Positions 1 to 9,507 are shown, counted from the first letter of the stretch. The stretch: DNA of 64,000 nt from a bacterium (GCA_030432695.1 JAUILN010000024.1:19212-83211); one strand, 5' to 3'. A program made the numbers and translations. The notes: generated from the sequence alone by a model not told the origin.

Positions 1-800
1 GGGCAGGCGGGCTCGGGACCGTCGAGCAGGTCGGCGGGGAGCAGCCCGGCGTCGACGCCCAGCCGCCGCGCCGCGCGCACGACCGCGAGTTCCTCCCGGA
101 ACCGGGCCAGCCCGCGGTCGGGCGCCTGGGCCAGGCTGGAGGTCGCGCTCGCGGCGTGGCGGCGGTAGCCCACCAGCGGTTCGGGAATGCCGAGGAGGTC
201 GTGGCCCGCGGCGAGCAGCGCGAAGTGCGCCTGCCAGTCGAGCGCGAAGCGCAGGCTCGCATCGAAGCCGCCGGCGTCGCGCAGGGCGGAGGTCCGGTAG
301 ACCACGCTCGGGCAGGCCACGAAGTTGCCCTCCAGCAGGCGGCGGTAGACCGCGGCGCGGTCGTGGTGGTCGAGCCCCGCCCACAGCCCCAGCTTGAACG
401 CCTCGGGGCCGGCGTCGAGCGGCTGGCCCGTGTCGTCGACCGCGCGGGCGAGGCTGTGCACCGCCCCGGCGGAGGGCTCGGCCTCGAGGACCTGGAGCGA
501 GCGCGCCAGGAAGTCGGGCGCGTAGACGTCGTCCATGTGCGCGAGGCAGACGAACTCGCCGTCGACCAACTCGACGCAGCGGTTCCAGTTGGCGCCGATC
601 CCCAACCGCTCGGGATTCTCGATCACCTCCACCTCGGCGCCGCCGAGCGCGCGCGCCCGCTCGGCCGAGCCGTCGCCCGACGCGTCGTCGACCACCAGGA
701 TCCGCTCGGCGCGCCGGGTCTGCGCGAGCAGCGACTCCAGGAGCGGCCGCAGATGCTCGCCGGCATTCCAGCAGGGCACGACGAACGTGGCGGAGGCCAT
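1..800 (-). CDS. Family 2 glycosyltransferase, C-terminus cut by window edge
   Basis: Reading leftwards from an ATG at 800 gives 266 codons with no stop before the window edge. The N-terminus (TFVVPCWNAGEHLRPLLESL) is the classic start of a GT-A fold GT2 enzyme. VVDDASGDGS around residues 33-42 is the nucleotide-sugar binding motif, and AHMDDVYAPDF around residue 86 is the metal-binding DxD-like region. GT2 enzymes move a sugar from an NDP-sugar to a polysaccharide or lipid acceptor in the cytoplasm. The gene is divergent from a membrane-protein pair whose second member is also a glycosyltransferase, so all three may act in cell-envelope glycan assembly; that role is inferred. Sugar and acceptor cannot be told. 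Confidence 0.9.
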   Translation of the reverse strand, partial: MASATFVVPCWNAGEHLRPLLESLLAQTRRAERILVVDDASGDGSAERARALGGAEVEVIENPERLGIGANWNRCVELVDGEFVCLAHMDDVYAPDFLARSLQVLEAEPSAGAVHSLARAVDDTGQPLDAGPEAFKLGLWAGLDHHDRAAVYRRLLEGNFVACPSVVYRTSALRDAGGFDASLRFALDWQAHFALLAAGHDLLGIPEPLVGYRRHAASATSSLAQAPDRGLARFREELAVVRAARRLGVDAGLLPADLLDGPEPAC

Positions 801-824
801 GGGCCGACGTTTATACCCGGGGTC

Positions 825-1292
825 GTGGAGCCCGAACGAGCCGCCGATGACCCGACCGCGGCCCCGCGCGCCCGCCGCGTCGTGCGCGGCCTGCTCCTCG
901 GCCTGCTCGCCGCCCACCTGCTGATCGTGGTGGCCCGCATCCCACGCGCCGCCTGGAGCAAACGCCTCGACGAGCTCGAGGCCCATCAGCGGCTCGGCCG
1001 GCCGCGCTACCTGCTGGAGGGCGCGCACCTCGGCGGTGCCGACGTGGTCGAGGAGATCCTGGCCGAGACCCCGCCCGACTGCGCGGTGCTGTTCGACGGC
1101 CGCCGCCACGAGGCGATGGAGTTCGTGCCAGCCCTGCTGTTCCCACGCCTGGTCGTCGGCGCGGGTTCGGTGGATCCCGCCGCGCGCCACGCCGCCGGCC
1201 GCCGCCTCGCGACGCGCCGCGACGCCGACGGACGCGAGCGGCAGCTGGTGATCGTGGGCCTCGGCGACGCGCTGGAGGTCCGGCTCCGGTGA
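825..1292 (+). CDS. Small single-pass membrane protein of unknown function
   Basis: A 155-residue product if the GTG at 825 is used; a GTG at 882 would start directly at the membrane helix. Residues about 20-38 (RGLLLGLLAAHLLIVVARI) form one transmembrane segment, followed by a soluble domain of about 115 residues ending in a beta-rich stretch. No enzyme motif is recognised. The last four bases overlap the GTG start of the next gene (GTGA), so the two are almost certainly co-translated and the protein probably works with that membrane glycosyltransferase. Only 24 bp separate this start from the divergent GT2 start, which slightly favours the later GTG. Confidence 0.65.
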   Translation: MEPERAADDPTAAPRARRVVRGLLLGLLAAHLLIVVARIPRAAWSKRLDELEAHQRLGRPRYLLEGAHLGGADVVEEILAETPPDCAVLFDGRRHEAMEFVPALLFPRLVVGAGSVDPAARHAAGRRLATRRDADGRERQLVIVGLGDALEVRLR

Positions 1293-2782
1293 GCGCCGCC
1301 GACCTGCTGACCCGGGGTGCCACCGCGACCTGCGCGGCGCTGGCTGGCTTCCTCGCGCACGCCGAGGTCGCGCTGCTGCTCGACGCACCGGGCCTGGGCC
1401 CCGGCCCGCTGGCCTCGGCGGCGGTCGCCGGCCTGCTCGGCGCGCTGCGTCGCCCCACGGCGGCACCACCCTCGCCGCGCCCCGCAGTCTGGATCCTCGC
1501 GATCGCCCTGCCGATCCTGCTGGCGGTCGGCACCGCACTGGTGGTCGGCACCCTCGGCTCTCCGGCACGCGACTGGGACGGCGCGGTCGGCTGGGAGCTG
1601 CGTGCCCGCTGGCTGGCTGCCGAGCCGACCCTCGACCAGCCGTTCTTCGCCGACGTGGCGGTGTACGGCCACACCCGCGAGTACCCCCTGCTCCAGCCGC
1701 TGGTCCATGCCCAGGCGATCCGCCTGTTCGGCGACGGTCCGGCGCGGCTGGTCTTCGTGGCGGGGTGGCTGGTGCTGATCGGCCTGGCGATGGCGACCTG
1801 GCGACGGCTCGGAGTCTCGTGGAACGCCACCTGGCTCCTCGCCACGGCGCTCGGCGCCACGCCGATGCTGGCCAGCCCGACCTCTGGCGGGGTCGATTCG
1901 GGCTACGCGGAGCTGGCGGTCGCCACGACGCTGACCGCGGCGGCCGCCGGACTCGCGACCCGCGACCACCTGCTGCTGTTCCTCGGCACCTTCCTGCTCA
2001 CCTCCTGCAAGCCCGAGGGGATGCTCCTCGCAGGCGGGGTCCTGGTGGTGCCGTGGGTGGTGGGCGATCGCCGCGCGCTGTGCGCCGCCGGGCTCGGCCT
2101 GGCCGCCGCGCTCACCCTGTGGCTGCCGCTGCATGCCCGCCTGCTCGACGCACGCCCCGAGCCCGCGCTCCTGCTCGCGGCATCGCTCGGCGCGCTCGCC
2201 GCCTTCGTCGGCCTCGGCATCGCCCTGGCGCAGCTCGCCACGCCACGCACCCGGGTGGTCGCGCTGCTGGCCCTGGCCTTCGGCCTCGCCAGCGCCGCGA
2301 CGCTGGATGGTTCGCTGGTCCCGGGAGCACTCGGCCAGCACGTGGCCGGGATCGCCGATCCGACGACGCTCGCGCAGCGCCTCCCCGACCTGCTGCTCGC
2401 GCTGGCCGGCCAGGCGGTCGCGGTGAACCGCTTCGGACTGGCCTGGATCGTGGCCGTGGCTCTGGCGGTGGTGGGAACGAGGCCGAAGAGCGCCTGCCCC
2501 ACGCCGGGCCTGGCGGTGCTGCTGGTGCTCGGCCTCGGGCTGGTCACGCTGGCGGGGCTCACCACGCCCGAGGACGACCTGCCGCACTTCGTCCGTTCGT
2601 CGCTCGACCGCCTGCTGCTCCAGCAGATCGGGGTGCTCTGGCTGCTGGTCGGCACCTGGGGCGCCGCGGCAGTCGGGGCACGCCCTCCCGATCCCGGACG
2701 GCCTGCCGAGCCCGACCCGGGGTCGACGATCAGACCGACGCCAGCACCAGCTCCGCGCGCCGCACCGCCTCGGGACTGCTGA
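1289..2782 (+). CDS. Multi-pass membrane glycosyltransferase-like protein (GT39/GT83 type)
   Basis: 497 residues with roughly eleven hydrophobic segments. After the first helices comes DWDGAVGWELRARWL (from residue ~94), an acidic motif in the first periplasmic loop, followed by YPLLQPLVHA. This arrangement is typical of PMT/ArnT-like enzymes that transfer a sugar from a polyprenyl-phosphate donor on the outer face of the cytoplasmic membrane. The GTG start overlaps the stop of the upstream membrane protein by four bases. The last 53 bp overlap the convergent nucleotidyltransferase-like gene; the Pro/Arg-rich tail there looks unstructured. Donor and acceptor are unknown, and family placement rests on topology and one motif. 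Confidence 0.75.
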   Translation: MSAADLLTRGATATCAALAGFLAHAEVALLLDAPGLGPGPLASAAVAGLLGALRRPTAAPPSPRPAVWILAIALPILLAVGTALVVGTLGSPARDWDGAVGWELRARWLAAEPTLDQPFFADVAVYGHTREYPLLQPLVHAQAIRLFGDGPARLVFVAGWLVLIGLAMATWRRLGVSWNATWLLATALGATPMLASPTSGGVDSGYAELAVATTLTAAAAGLATRDHLLLFLGTFLLTSCKPEGMLLAGGVLVVPWVVGDRRALCAAGLGLAAALTLWLPLHARLLDARPEPALLLAASLGALAAFVGLGIALAQLATPRTRVVALLALAFGLASAATLDGSLVPGALGQHVAGIADPTTLAQRLPDLLLALAGQAVAVNRFGLAWIVAVALAVVGTRPKSACPTPGLAVLLVLGLGLVTLAGLTTPEDDLPHFVRSSLDRLLLQQIGVLWLLVGTWGAAAVGARPPDPGRPAEPDPGSTIRPTPAPAPRAAPPRDC

Positions 2783-3521
2783 GTTCGAGGACCGGCCCGT
2801 GGACCTCCTCGCCGACCAGCACGCCCTGGTTGCGCAGCACGAACTGGAACACCTCTTCCAGCGTCACATCGACGCGGTCGGGATCCACGTGGCGGAGCAG
2901 GTCGGTCTCGACCAGGCCGACTCCGGCGGTCTCGAACTCGAGTGTCGGATCGACCTCGGCCCGCGCCAGCCGCAGGATCCGGCCACTGCGATCCATCTCC
3001 ACCCGCAGCGAACCTGCCGGACGCGCCTCGCGACGGGACACGCGCCGCACCGCGAGCGTGGCGATCGCCGGGCTGGTGGCGTGCGAACGGATCAGCGCCG
3101 CCAGGTCGAAGCCGTAGAGCAGCCCGGCGTCGACCAGCAGGAAGCTCGCCGATTCACCCCCGGTGCCGACCAACCGGTCGCGGACCGACAGGGCGAGCGA
3201 CGCCAGACCCGTCATCGGCGGCACGCACTCGATGGACTGCAGGCCCGCGAAGGTGCCGACCTCACCGGAGGAAACCAGCCGGCGGATCTCGTGGCAACGA
3301 CCACCGGGTTCTCCCCCAGCCGCCATCAAGGCGTGGTCGACGCCATGCTGCGCCAACCAGCGCAGGAGATGAATCTCGGCAGGGAGACCGGCGACCATCG
3401 GCCTCTCCACGGGAGAGGAACCGCCGGCCAACGGCGCACCTGCCAGCGGAGCCGCACCGCCGGCAACCGCCTCGGAGGCGCTCCGACCGCGAGCGGCCTT
3501 CTCGAACAACACTGCCTTCAT
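2730..3521 (-). CDS. Degenerate nucleotidyltransferase-like protein
   Basis: 263 residues from an ATG at 3521, preceded by AGGA at a good ribosome-binding distance; a longer frame reaches 3743 but lacks protein-like character. Residues ~130-260 follow the sugar-nucleotidyltransferase plan: LLVDAGLLYGFDLAALIRSH, then RVEMDRSGRILRL, then AGVGLVETDLLRHV, ending SPEAVRRAELVLAS. The usual N-terminal GxGTRL nucleotide-binding loop and the paired GD metal site are missing, so it is probably not an active NDP-sugar pyrophosphorylase. It may be regulatory or bind a sugar phosphate. The 3' end overlaps the convergent membrane glycosyltransferase. Confidence 0.55.
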   Translation of the reverse strand: MKAVLFEKAARGRSASEAVAGGAAPLAGAPLAGGSSPVERPMVAGLPAEIHLLRWLAQHGVDHALMAAGGEPGGRCHEIRRLVSSGEVGTFAGLQSIECVPPMTGLASLALSVRDRLVGTGGESASFLLVDAGLLYGFDLAALIRSHATSPAIATLAVRRVSRREARPAGSLRVEMDRSGRILRLARAEVDPTLEFETAGVGLVETDLLRHVDPDRVDVTLEEVFQFVLRNQGVLVGEEVHGPVLELSSPEAVRRAELVLASV

Positions 3522-3844
3522 GTGGTCCTGACGTCCGACGACTTGCTTACTCGGTCCGTTCCTCCGGGGAATCAAGCAGCGACAAAAACCAACGGCCTCG
3601 GTCCGGGACCACGAGTGCAGCGACACCGGTGATGCCGCTATCGTGGCCTGCCGAGCATCCGCTCTGCCCGCCCTCGGATCGACGATCCAGGCTCGCTCCC
3701 TTCGAGTGCCGGACCTCTCGGAGGTCACGCAGTGAGTCTGCAACCAGATCGATTTTATAGACTCACTTCAGGTCTCTGCGGCCCGCTACGCGGGCCGCGG
3801 GAGTTCGTGACTCCGAAGAAGTCACGAGCTTCCGACGAGCGGAA
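3522..3844. promoter_or_regulatory. Divergent promoter region and structured ppk1 leader
   Basis: This 323-bp gene-free stretch separates the nucleotidyltransferase-like gene from ppk1. Its right half holds three successive perfect inverted repeats: AGTGAGTCT at 3731-3739 paired with 3759-3767; GCGGCCCGC at 3778-3786 paired with 3790-3798 over a 3-nt loop; and TCGTGACT at 3805-3812 paired with 3820-3827. An AT-rich tract with TATAGA (3755-3761) lies at the edge of the first dyad and could be a -10 element. The last hairpin ends 17 nt before the ppk1 ATG. Nothing gene-like was found in 3522-3730. Confidence 0.5.
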
Positions 3845-6016
3845 ATGACCCCGCAGCCGATGAATTCCGAGCTGTTCAACAACCGGGAGCTCTCGTGGCT
3901 CGAGTTCAACCGCCGCGTCCTCGACGAGGCCCGCAGCCCGACGACCCCCCTCCTGGAGCGGGTCAAGTTCCTGGCGATCGCGAGCACCAACCTCGACGAG
4001 TTCTTCGAGATCCGGGTCGCGGGGACGATGGAGCTGGTCGACGCCGGCCTCGCCGCGGGTGAGAACCCCGACAAGATGTCGCCGCGAGCCGAACTCGACG
4101 CGATCCGTCGCGCGGCCCGCGAGTTCACCCAGACCATGCACTCGGTCTGGAAGGACGAGCTGCTCCCGGCGCTGGCCGAGGTCGGCATCGGCTTTCCCGA
4201 GATCTGGGCGATCGAGGAGGAGCGCCGTCGATGGCTCCGAGGGTGGTTCGAGGACGAGATCTACCCGGTCCTCACGCCGCTGGCCGTCGACCCGGCCCAC
4301 CCGTTCCCGTCGCTGCTGAACAAGTCGCTGAACCTGGCCGTGCTGCTGCTCGACCCCCGGTCCGAGCGCGCGGTGCACCGGGTCGCGGTGGTGCAGGTGC
4401 CGCGGGTGCTGCCGCGCCTGCTGCAGCTGCCGGTCGCTGACGGCGCGGTCGAGGGGCACCGCGACTACGTGTTCATGGTCGACGTCGTCAAGGAGCACCT
4501 GGATGCGCTGTTCCCCGGTCTCCAGGTGCTGCACTCCTGCTCGTTCCGGGTCACCCGAGACAGCAACCTCGACCTCGACGAGGAGTCGAGCACCGACCTG
4601 GTGAAGGCGCTCGAACAGGAGCTGGTCCGCCGCCGCCGTGGCGAGCCGGTCCGCCTGGAGGTCAGCCGCGGCGCCCACCCCGAGATCCTCGGCCGCTTCC
4701 TCGAGGCCTTCGAACTCGAGCACGACGACGTCTACGAGTGCGACGGACCGGTCAACCTCGGCCGGCTGATGGAACTCTACAAGATCGAGGACCGCGCAGC
4801 GCTGAAGGACCCGCCGTTCGTGCCGCACGTCGTGCAGACCTGGGAGAGCGCCGAGGCGATGTTCGCGGCGCTGCGCGACCGCGACCTGCTGCTGCACCAC
4901 CCCTACGACTCGTTCACCACCGTCGAGAACTTCGTCCGGCTGGCCGCCGACGACCCACGGGTGCTGGCGATCAAGCACACGATCTACCGGGCCGGCGAGA
5001 CGTCGTCGATCGTCCGCGACCTGATCCTCGCCGCGGAACGGCGCAAGCAGGTCACGGTGGTCGTCGAGCTCAAGGCCCGCTTCGACGAGGAAGCCAACAT
5101 CCGCTGGGCGAAGCGGATGGAGCGCGCCGGTGTGCACGTGGTCTACGGCATCGTCGGTCTCAAGACCCACGCCAAGGCCACCCTGGTGGTGCGGCGCGAC
5201 GAGGACGGCATGCGCCACTACTGCCACCTCGGCACCGGCAACTACAACCCGACCACGGCGAAGCTCTACACCGACCTCGGCCTGCTGACCGGCAACGAGG
5301 ACATCGGCAAGGAGGTCGCGGCGCTGTTCAACATGATCACCGGCTACACCCGCGCGCCGTCGATGCAGCACCTGATGGTGGCACCGTTCGCGCTGCGGGC
5401 CGGGCTCCTGGCGAAGATCGCCGCCGAAGCCAGCAACGCCGAAGCGGGCCGCCCTGCGCGGATCCTCGGCAAGATGAACTCGCTGGTCGACACCGAGGTC
5501 ATCGAGGCGCTGTACGACGCCTCGCAGAAGGGCGTCGAGATCCACCTGTGCATCCGCGGCATCTGCTGCCTGAGGCCCGGTGTGCCCGGGCTGAGCGAAC
5601 GGATCCGCGTGGTCTCGATCGTCAGCCGGTTCCTGGAGCACAGCCGGATCTACTACTTCGAGAACGACGGCGACCCGCAGGTCTACCTCGCCTCCGCCGA
5701 CTGGATGACCCGCAACCTCGACCGTCGCGTCGAGCAGGCGGTGCCGATCCTCGACCCCGCGCTACGCGCCCGGGTGATCACCATCCTGCAGGCCAACCTC
5801 GACGACAACGTGAAGGCCCGCGAGATCCTGTCCGACGGCAGCTACCGGATGCTCGAACCGGAGCCCGGCGAGGCCCCGTTCGACAGCCAGGAGGCGATGC
5901 GCGAGGACGCGGTGCGGCGCACCGCCGAGTCGAACAACACCCCGCCACCCAAGCGGCGCGACCGACTCGATCTGATCGGCGCGCCGCGGGCCGAGCTGGC
6001 CGACGACGGCTCCTGA
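3845..6016 (+). CDS. ppk1: Polyphosphate kinase 1
   Basis: 723 residues, the usual PPK1 length. It reversibly builds inorganic polyphosphate from ATP at the cytoplasmic side. The N-terminal domain begins LFNNRELSWLEFNRRVLDEA; the middle has HHPYDSF; the catalytic PLD-like half contains GLKTHAKATLVV with the phospho-histidine equivalent to E. coli His435, then HYCHLGTGNYNP and IRGICCLRPGVPG around the second conserved histidine region. The C-terminus ends with SADWMTRNLDRRVEQAVPI, as expected for the family. The protein looks intact. It is preceded by a structured leader and convergent with RNase D, the two stop codons being directly adjacent at 6014-6019. Confidence 0.97.
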   Translation: MTPQPMNSELFNNRELSWLEFNRRVLDEARSPTTPLLERVKFLAIASTNLDEFFEIRVAGTMELVDAGLAAGENPDKMSPRAELDAIRRAAREFTQTMHSVWKDELLPALAEVGIGFPEIWAIEEERRRWLRGWFEDEIYPVLTPLAVDPAHPFPSLLNKSLNLAVLLLDPRSERAVHRVAVVQVPRVLPRLLQLPVADGAVEGHRDYVFMVDVVKEHLDALFPGLQVLHSCSFRVTRDSNLDLDEESSTDLVKALEQELVRRRRGEPVRLEVSRGAHPEILGRFLEAFELEHDDVYECDGPVNLGRLMELYKIEDRAALKDPPFVPHVVQTWESAEAMFAALRDRDLLLHHPYDSFTTVENFVRLAADDPRVLAIKHTIYRAGETSSIVRDLILAAERRKQVTVVVELKARFDEEANIRWAKRMERAGVHVVYGIVGLKTHAKATLVVRRDEDGMRHYCHLGTGNYNPTTAKLYTDLGLLTGNEDIGKEVAALFNMITGYTRAPSMQHLMVAPFALRAGLLAKIAAEASNAEAGRPARILGKMNSLVDTEVIEALYDASQKGVEIHLCIRGICCLRPGVPGLSERIRVVSIVSRFLEHSRIYYFENDGDPQVYLASADWMTRNLDRRVEQAVPILDPALRARVITILQANLDDNVKAREILSDGSYRMLEPEPGEAPFDSQEAMREDAVRRTAESNNTPPPKRRDRLDLIGAPRAELADDGS

Positions 6017-7363
6017 TCAGCGATTCCGCCGGTCGCCGCGACGTCCACCGCGGTGCGAGGCGAGAGCCGCGACGATCCCCTCGCCGTAGTAGCGCGCGCG
6101 CCAGCCCTCGAGCAGGCCGGCATCGAGGAGATCGTCGAGCCCCCCGATCTCGCGGCTGCAGCGCACCAGCGCGAGCATCTGGGCGCGCGAGAGCACCAGA
6201 TTGGCCTCGACCCCCCGCTCCAGCGCAGCATCACGGCGCCACTGCCGCAACGACTCGTAGCGCGCCGCCTCGCTCGGCCCGAGCGCGTCCTCCTCCGACG
6301 CGCAGCTCGGCAGGTCCTGACTCCGCAGCGGACCGGCCTTGCGCGCCGCATCGAGCGCGCCGAGGACGTCCGAGCCGTAACGCGACAGCAGCTTCGGCGG
6401 CAGGACCTTCGACGACTCCAGCTCGCGCCGGTTGGCCGGCCGACGCCGGGCCAGCTCGAGCACCACGTCGTTGCCGAAGATCTTGAACAGCGGCGCGTCG
6501 CGCGCCTCGGCAAGCCGATGCCGCAGCGCGTTGATCTCCACGAGCGCGCGCCGCTCGTCGCCATCCAGAGAGCCCGCCCCCTTGACCTTCACCAGCTCCG
6601 TGAGCCCCAGCCGTCGGACGTCGGGCTCGAGTCCCTCGAGCCGCCGGCACTCGGCCGCGACCTCCTCGACGTGCGGCGAGCCCTGCTCGCGCAGGTCGGC
6701 GCGCATCGACTCGGCGAGTTCGAGCAGGAAACAGGTGTCGGACCGCGCGTAGTCGAGCTGCCCCTCGCTCAAGGGCCGCTTGCCCCAGTCGCTGCGCTGG
6801 AAGCGCTTGTCGAGCGTCTCGCCGAGCCACTCGTCGAGGACCGACGCCAGCCCCGGCGCCTCGAAGCCCAGCGACGCAGCCGCGACCCGGGTGTCGAACA
6901 GGCCGGCGAACTCGATCCCCAGCTCCCGCTTGAGCAGCAGGATGTCGAACTCGGCGCCGTGCAGGACCTTGACGATGCCAGGATCGGCGAGCACCACACC
7001 CAGCGGCGCGAGATCGACCGCCAGCGGATCGATGATGTAGTCCCGCGAGCGCGTGCTGATCTGCACCAGACAGATCCGCTCCTTGTAGGCGAACATCGAG
7101 TTGGCCTCGGTGTCGAAGCCGATCTGGTGCTGCTTCGCCAGCGTGCGCAGGAGCCTCTGCAGGTCGGCGTCGGTCTCGACGAAGACGAAGGGCTTGTCGA
7201 TCGAGCCGTGCCGCGCCGCCTTCGAGGAGGAATTCGCGGCGGAACGCCGCTCCGACGGTGACCGCGACCGCTCGGGAGCCGCGTCGCGGCGGCTCTCCGA
7301 CTCCGGAGATCGTGGAGATCGTGGCCGCCCCGACGGGGCAGCTCTAGAAGCCTGGGCGCTCAA
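6017..7363 (-). CDS. rnd: Ribonuclease D
   Basis: 448 residues if started at the TTG at 7363; the frame has no ATG or GTG before the catalytic domain and an in-frame stop lies just upstream (7376-7378), so a TTG start or a somewhat later start is forced. DEDDy 3'-5' exonuclease signatures are complete: FDTEANSMF (Asp, Glu), LHGAEFDILLLKRE (Asp), DYARSDTCFLLEL (Tyr, Asp). Two HRDC-like regions follow (INALRHRLAEARDAPLFKIF, then a more diverged one near the C-terminus), as in RNase D, which trims tRNA and other small RNA 3' ends. The first ~55 residues are low-complexity Ser/Arg/Pro and may be disordered or untranslated. Confidence 0.92.
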   Translation of the reverse strand: MSAQASRAAPSGRPRSPRSPESESRRDAAPERSRSPSERRSAANSSSKAARHGSIDKPFVFVETDADLQRLLRTLAKQHQIGFDTEANSMFAYKERICLVQISTRSRDYIIDPLAVDLAPLGVVLADPGIVKVLHGAEFDILLLKRELGIEFAGLFDTRVAAASLGFEAPGLASVLDEWLGETLDKRFQRSDWGKRPLSEGQLDYARSDTCFLLELAESMRADLREQGSPHVEEVAAECRRLEGLEPDVRRLGLTELVKVKGAGSLDGDERRALVEINALRHRLAEARDAPLFKIFGNDVVLELARRRPANRRELESSKVLPPKLLSRYGSDVLGALDAARKAGPLRSQDLPSCASEEDALGPSEAARYESLRQWRRDAALERGVEANLVLSRAQMLALVRCSREIGGLDDLLDAGLLEGWRARYYGEGIVAALASHRGGRRGDRRNR

Positions 7364-8020
7364 TTGGCCGACCGCTCACCTGGCAGGCCGCTCCATCGTC
7401 TGACTCGGCACATGGGAAGAGATGTGAGCCGGTCCACGCTGGCTCGAATCCGCCAGGAGACCGACCTGCGCGCGACGAAGCCGGAACACGATTCCAGATC
7501 GACAGCCTCATTCGTCGCACGCAACGAAAGCCTACCCTCGCCTGGAGCGGGACGCGAGGCGGGTGAAGACCAGCCGCCCCGAAGTCCGCTGACGTCGCCG
7601 GATCACGGAGTCGGTGAGCGGACCGAGTGTTCGCCCCCGGCAACGTGCCCGGGACACTGCACTCCACTCCTCCGAGCCGACTCGCGTTCTTCACGAGGAG
7701 CCGCGCCAGCTCGGCGCGGGGCACTCCACGCGGCCCACCGCTGCCCCGCGAAGGGTCTCGCGCCGATCTGCGCGCAGTCCCGCTCCGACCTCGAGCCGGC
7801 AAGCTGTTCTCCGTCAACACACCTTGCGGGTTGCCTCAGGTCCACGCAGTCGACGGATAGGTTTCGCGTCTTTGTTCGAGACGGATCTGCTGAGGCACTC
7901 GAAGTGACCCACGCCCGCAGGAGTCTGCCTCGTAATCCGAAGGCAGAGAATGCCCTCGCGCATGGCGGTGCTTACGTCGCCGTCTTGGTCCGTCTGCTCG
8001 GGGTGGAAGGGATCACATCT
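7364..8020. other. Long intergenic stretch with no supported gene
   Basis: About 660 bp between the divergent starts of RNase D and the LamG-like protein. Open frames cross it on both strands, but their translations are Arg/Ser/Pro-rich without conserved motifs, hydrophobic patterning or domain continuity. No strong inverted repeat or tRNA-like sequence was seen. It must hold the promoters of both flanking genes. A small RNA cannot be excluded. Confidence 0.5.
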
Positions 8021-9223
8021 ATGCTGGCCGCGATGACGATCCGTCGCGTGCTTTCGACCCTGCTTCTCGCCTCGCCCTGCTTCGCGCAGAGCGGTACGTT
8101 CGAGCCCCGTTCCCTGCCCGGCTGCCCCGACCCGTCTCCGCCGCAACTGGGAGTCGCCACCACGCCCGATCTCGGCGCGGTCGCACGCGTCGAAGCCAGC
8201 GCCCTGCCAGCGTCGACCGCCGGGACGTGGCTCCTGCTCGGCACGCAGACCGCAGAGCTACCCCTCGACGCCGTCGGCGCGCCCGGCTGCCGCGTCTACG
8301 TCGGAGGAGTCGTCCTGGATCTCGCCATGTCGCCGAACGCGACTTCGGGCACCGCGGCGCTGGACCTTCCCATCCCCAACTCCCAGGCGTTGATCGGTGC
8401 GGAGCTCGAGCTGCAGGCGGTCGCGCTGACCCCCAGCACCAACGCCGCCGGCCTTTCACTAGGCCATTCCGGCCAACTCACCATCGGCCGGCGCACGCCG
8501 CTGCCCGTGACCGCCGGACTGGTGGCTCACTACGACGCCACCGACCCGTTGGGAGATGGCTCGCTTCCCGAAGACGGCTCGGAACTGACTACGTGGCACG
8601 ACGTGAGCGGTCTGCAGCATCACGCGCGGGCCCTGCCACGCGCGCCCTTCTACCGACGCAGCGGCCCTGGAGGCCACCCCGCGGTGGACTTCTCCCGACG
8701 CGGCGACGACGGACTCACGACCGGGCCCTCGGCAGCCTTCGACGACACCGATTGGACGGTCTTCGTGGTCGGAGCCGATGCGTCGACCGCGCTCTTCAGC
8801 ATGAGCGAACCCGGAACGATCAACCACGAGGTGCTGCTGATGGCGCGCTCGGGCCCACGACTGAGCGCGCAGCACCACACCCGCCACGGCAACTGGTTCG
8901 AGGTCACCCACCAAGACGTTTCGGCGGGGCCGTTTCTGCAGGAGGCGGTGTTCGGACAGTCCCCCACTGCCGTCGCGAACTTCGCGGAGGGAAGCCCGAG
9001 CACGACGGGCGGGCGCACGGTCGGCAGTCCGACCAGCTACCCGAATGCAGTGATCCGGGCGCTCACCCTGGGCCGCCGCGGGGACTCTCGCTACGAGAAC
9101 GGCGCAGCGAAGCTGCACGAGGTGCTCCTGTACGACCGGGTCCTCACCCGCTCCGAGCGGGACCAGGTCGGCGCACATCTCGCGATCAAGTACGGCATCC
9201 CGACTGCCTATCCGGGCTCGTAG
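8021..9223 (+). CDS. Secreted LamG/concanavalin-like domain protein
   Basis: 400 residues from the ATG at 8021, which has GGAAGGGA at a suitable distance; an ATG at 8033 is the alternative. A signal peptide (RRVLSTLLLASPCFAQS) directs export. Residues ~60-140 form a small beta module ending LPIPNSQALIGAELELQA, also present at the C-terminus of the PI-PLC-like protein at 25399-27216. Residues ~162-395 resemble a LamG jelly roll: GLVAHYDATDP, TTWHDVSGLQHHA, FVVGAD, KLHEVLLYDRVLTRSERDQV, then HLAIKYGI, which is the typical end of such domains. LamG folds usually bind glycans or proteins; no catalytic site is visible. It appears monocistronic. Confidence 0.8.
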   Translation: MLAAMTIRRVLSTLLLASPCFAQSGTFEPRSLPGCPDPSPPQLGVATTPDLGAVARVEASALPASTAGTWLLLGTQTAELPLDAVGAPGCRVYVGGVVLDLAMSPNATSGTAALDLPIPNSQALIGAELELQAVALTPSTNAAGLSLGHSGQLTIGRRTPLPVTAGLVAHYDATDPLGDGSLPEDGSELTTWHDVSGLQHHARALPRAPFYRRSGPGGHPAVDFSRRGDDGLTTGPSAAFDDTDWTVFVVGADASTALFSMSEPGTINHEVLLMARSGPRLSAQHHTRHGNWFEVTHQDVSAGPFLQEAVFGQSPTAVANFAEGSPSTTGGRTVGSPTSYPNAVIRALTLGRRGDSRYENGAAKLHEVLLYDRVLTRSERDQVGAHLAIKYGIPTAYPGS

Positions 9224-9380
9224 GCGGCTGCGCGAGCGTGATGCATCCCAGCACCCACCCACCACCGCCGCAGGCCGGCGCCCCGAGTGGATGCGGCCTC
9301 CCGAACCCTGCAGACGAACCCTGCAGACCGCCCACGCCGCGGATCGCCCGATGGCCAGCCCTCGGGAGCGCGCCCCAACG

Positions 9381-9424
9381 AAAAAGCCTCGCAGAGCGCC
9401 GAGAACCGGCTCTCTACGAGGCTT
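9381..9424 (-). terminator. Rho-independent terminator after tRNA-Asp
   Basis: Read on the minus strand, a stem of AAGCCTCG, one mismatch, then AGAG is closed over a short loop and followed by a run of T residues (complement of AAAAA at 9381-9385). It lies 7 nt after the CCA end of the tRNA, exactly where a tRNA terminator is expected. Confidence 0.85.
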
Positions 9425-9430
9425 CTTATG

Positions 9431-9507
<77 letters not shown>

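Noticed and set aside
3755..5641. 628-codon open frame antisense to ppk1
   Set aside because: Mirrors the real gene in a GC-rich frame; composition is Arg/Val/Asp-rich without family motifs, while ppk1 is unambiguous.
7364..8020. N-terminal extension of the LamG protein up to 7364
   Set aside because: The extension lacks protein character and would bury the signal peptide; a good ribosome-binding site precedes 8021.
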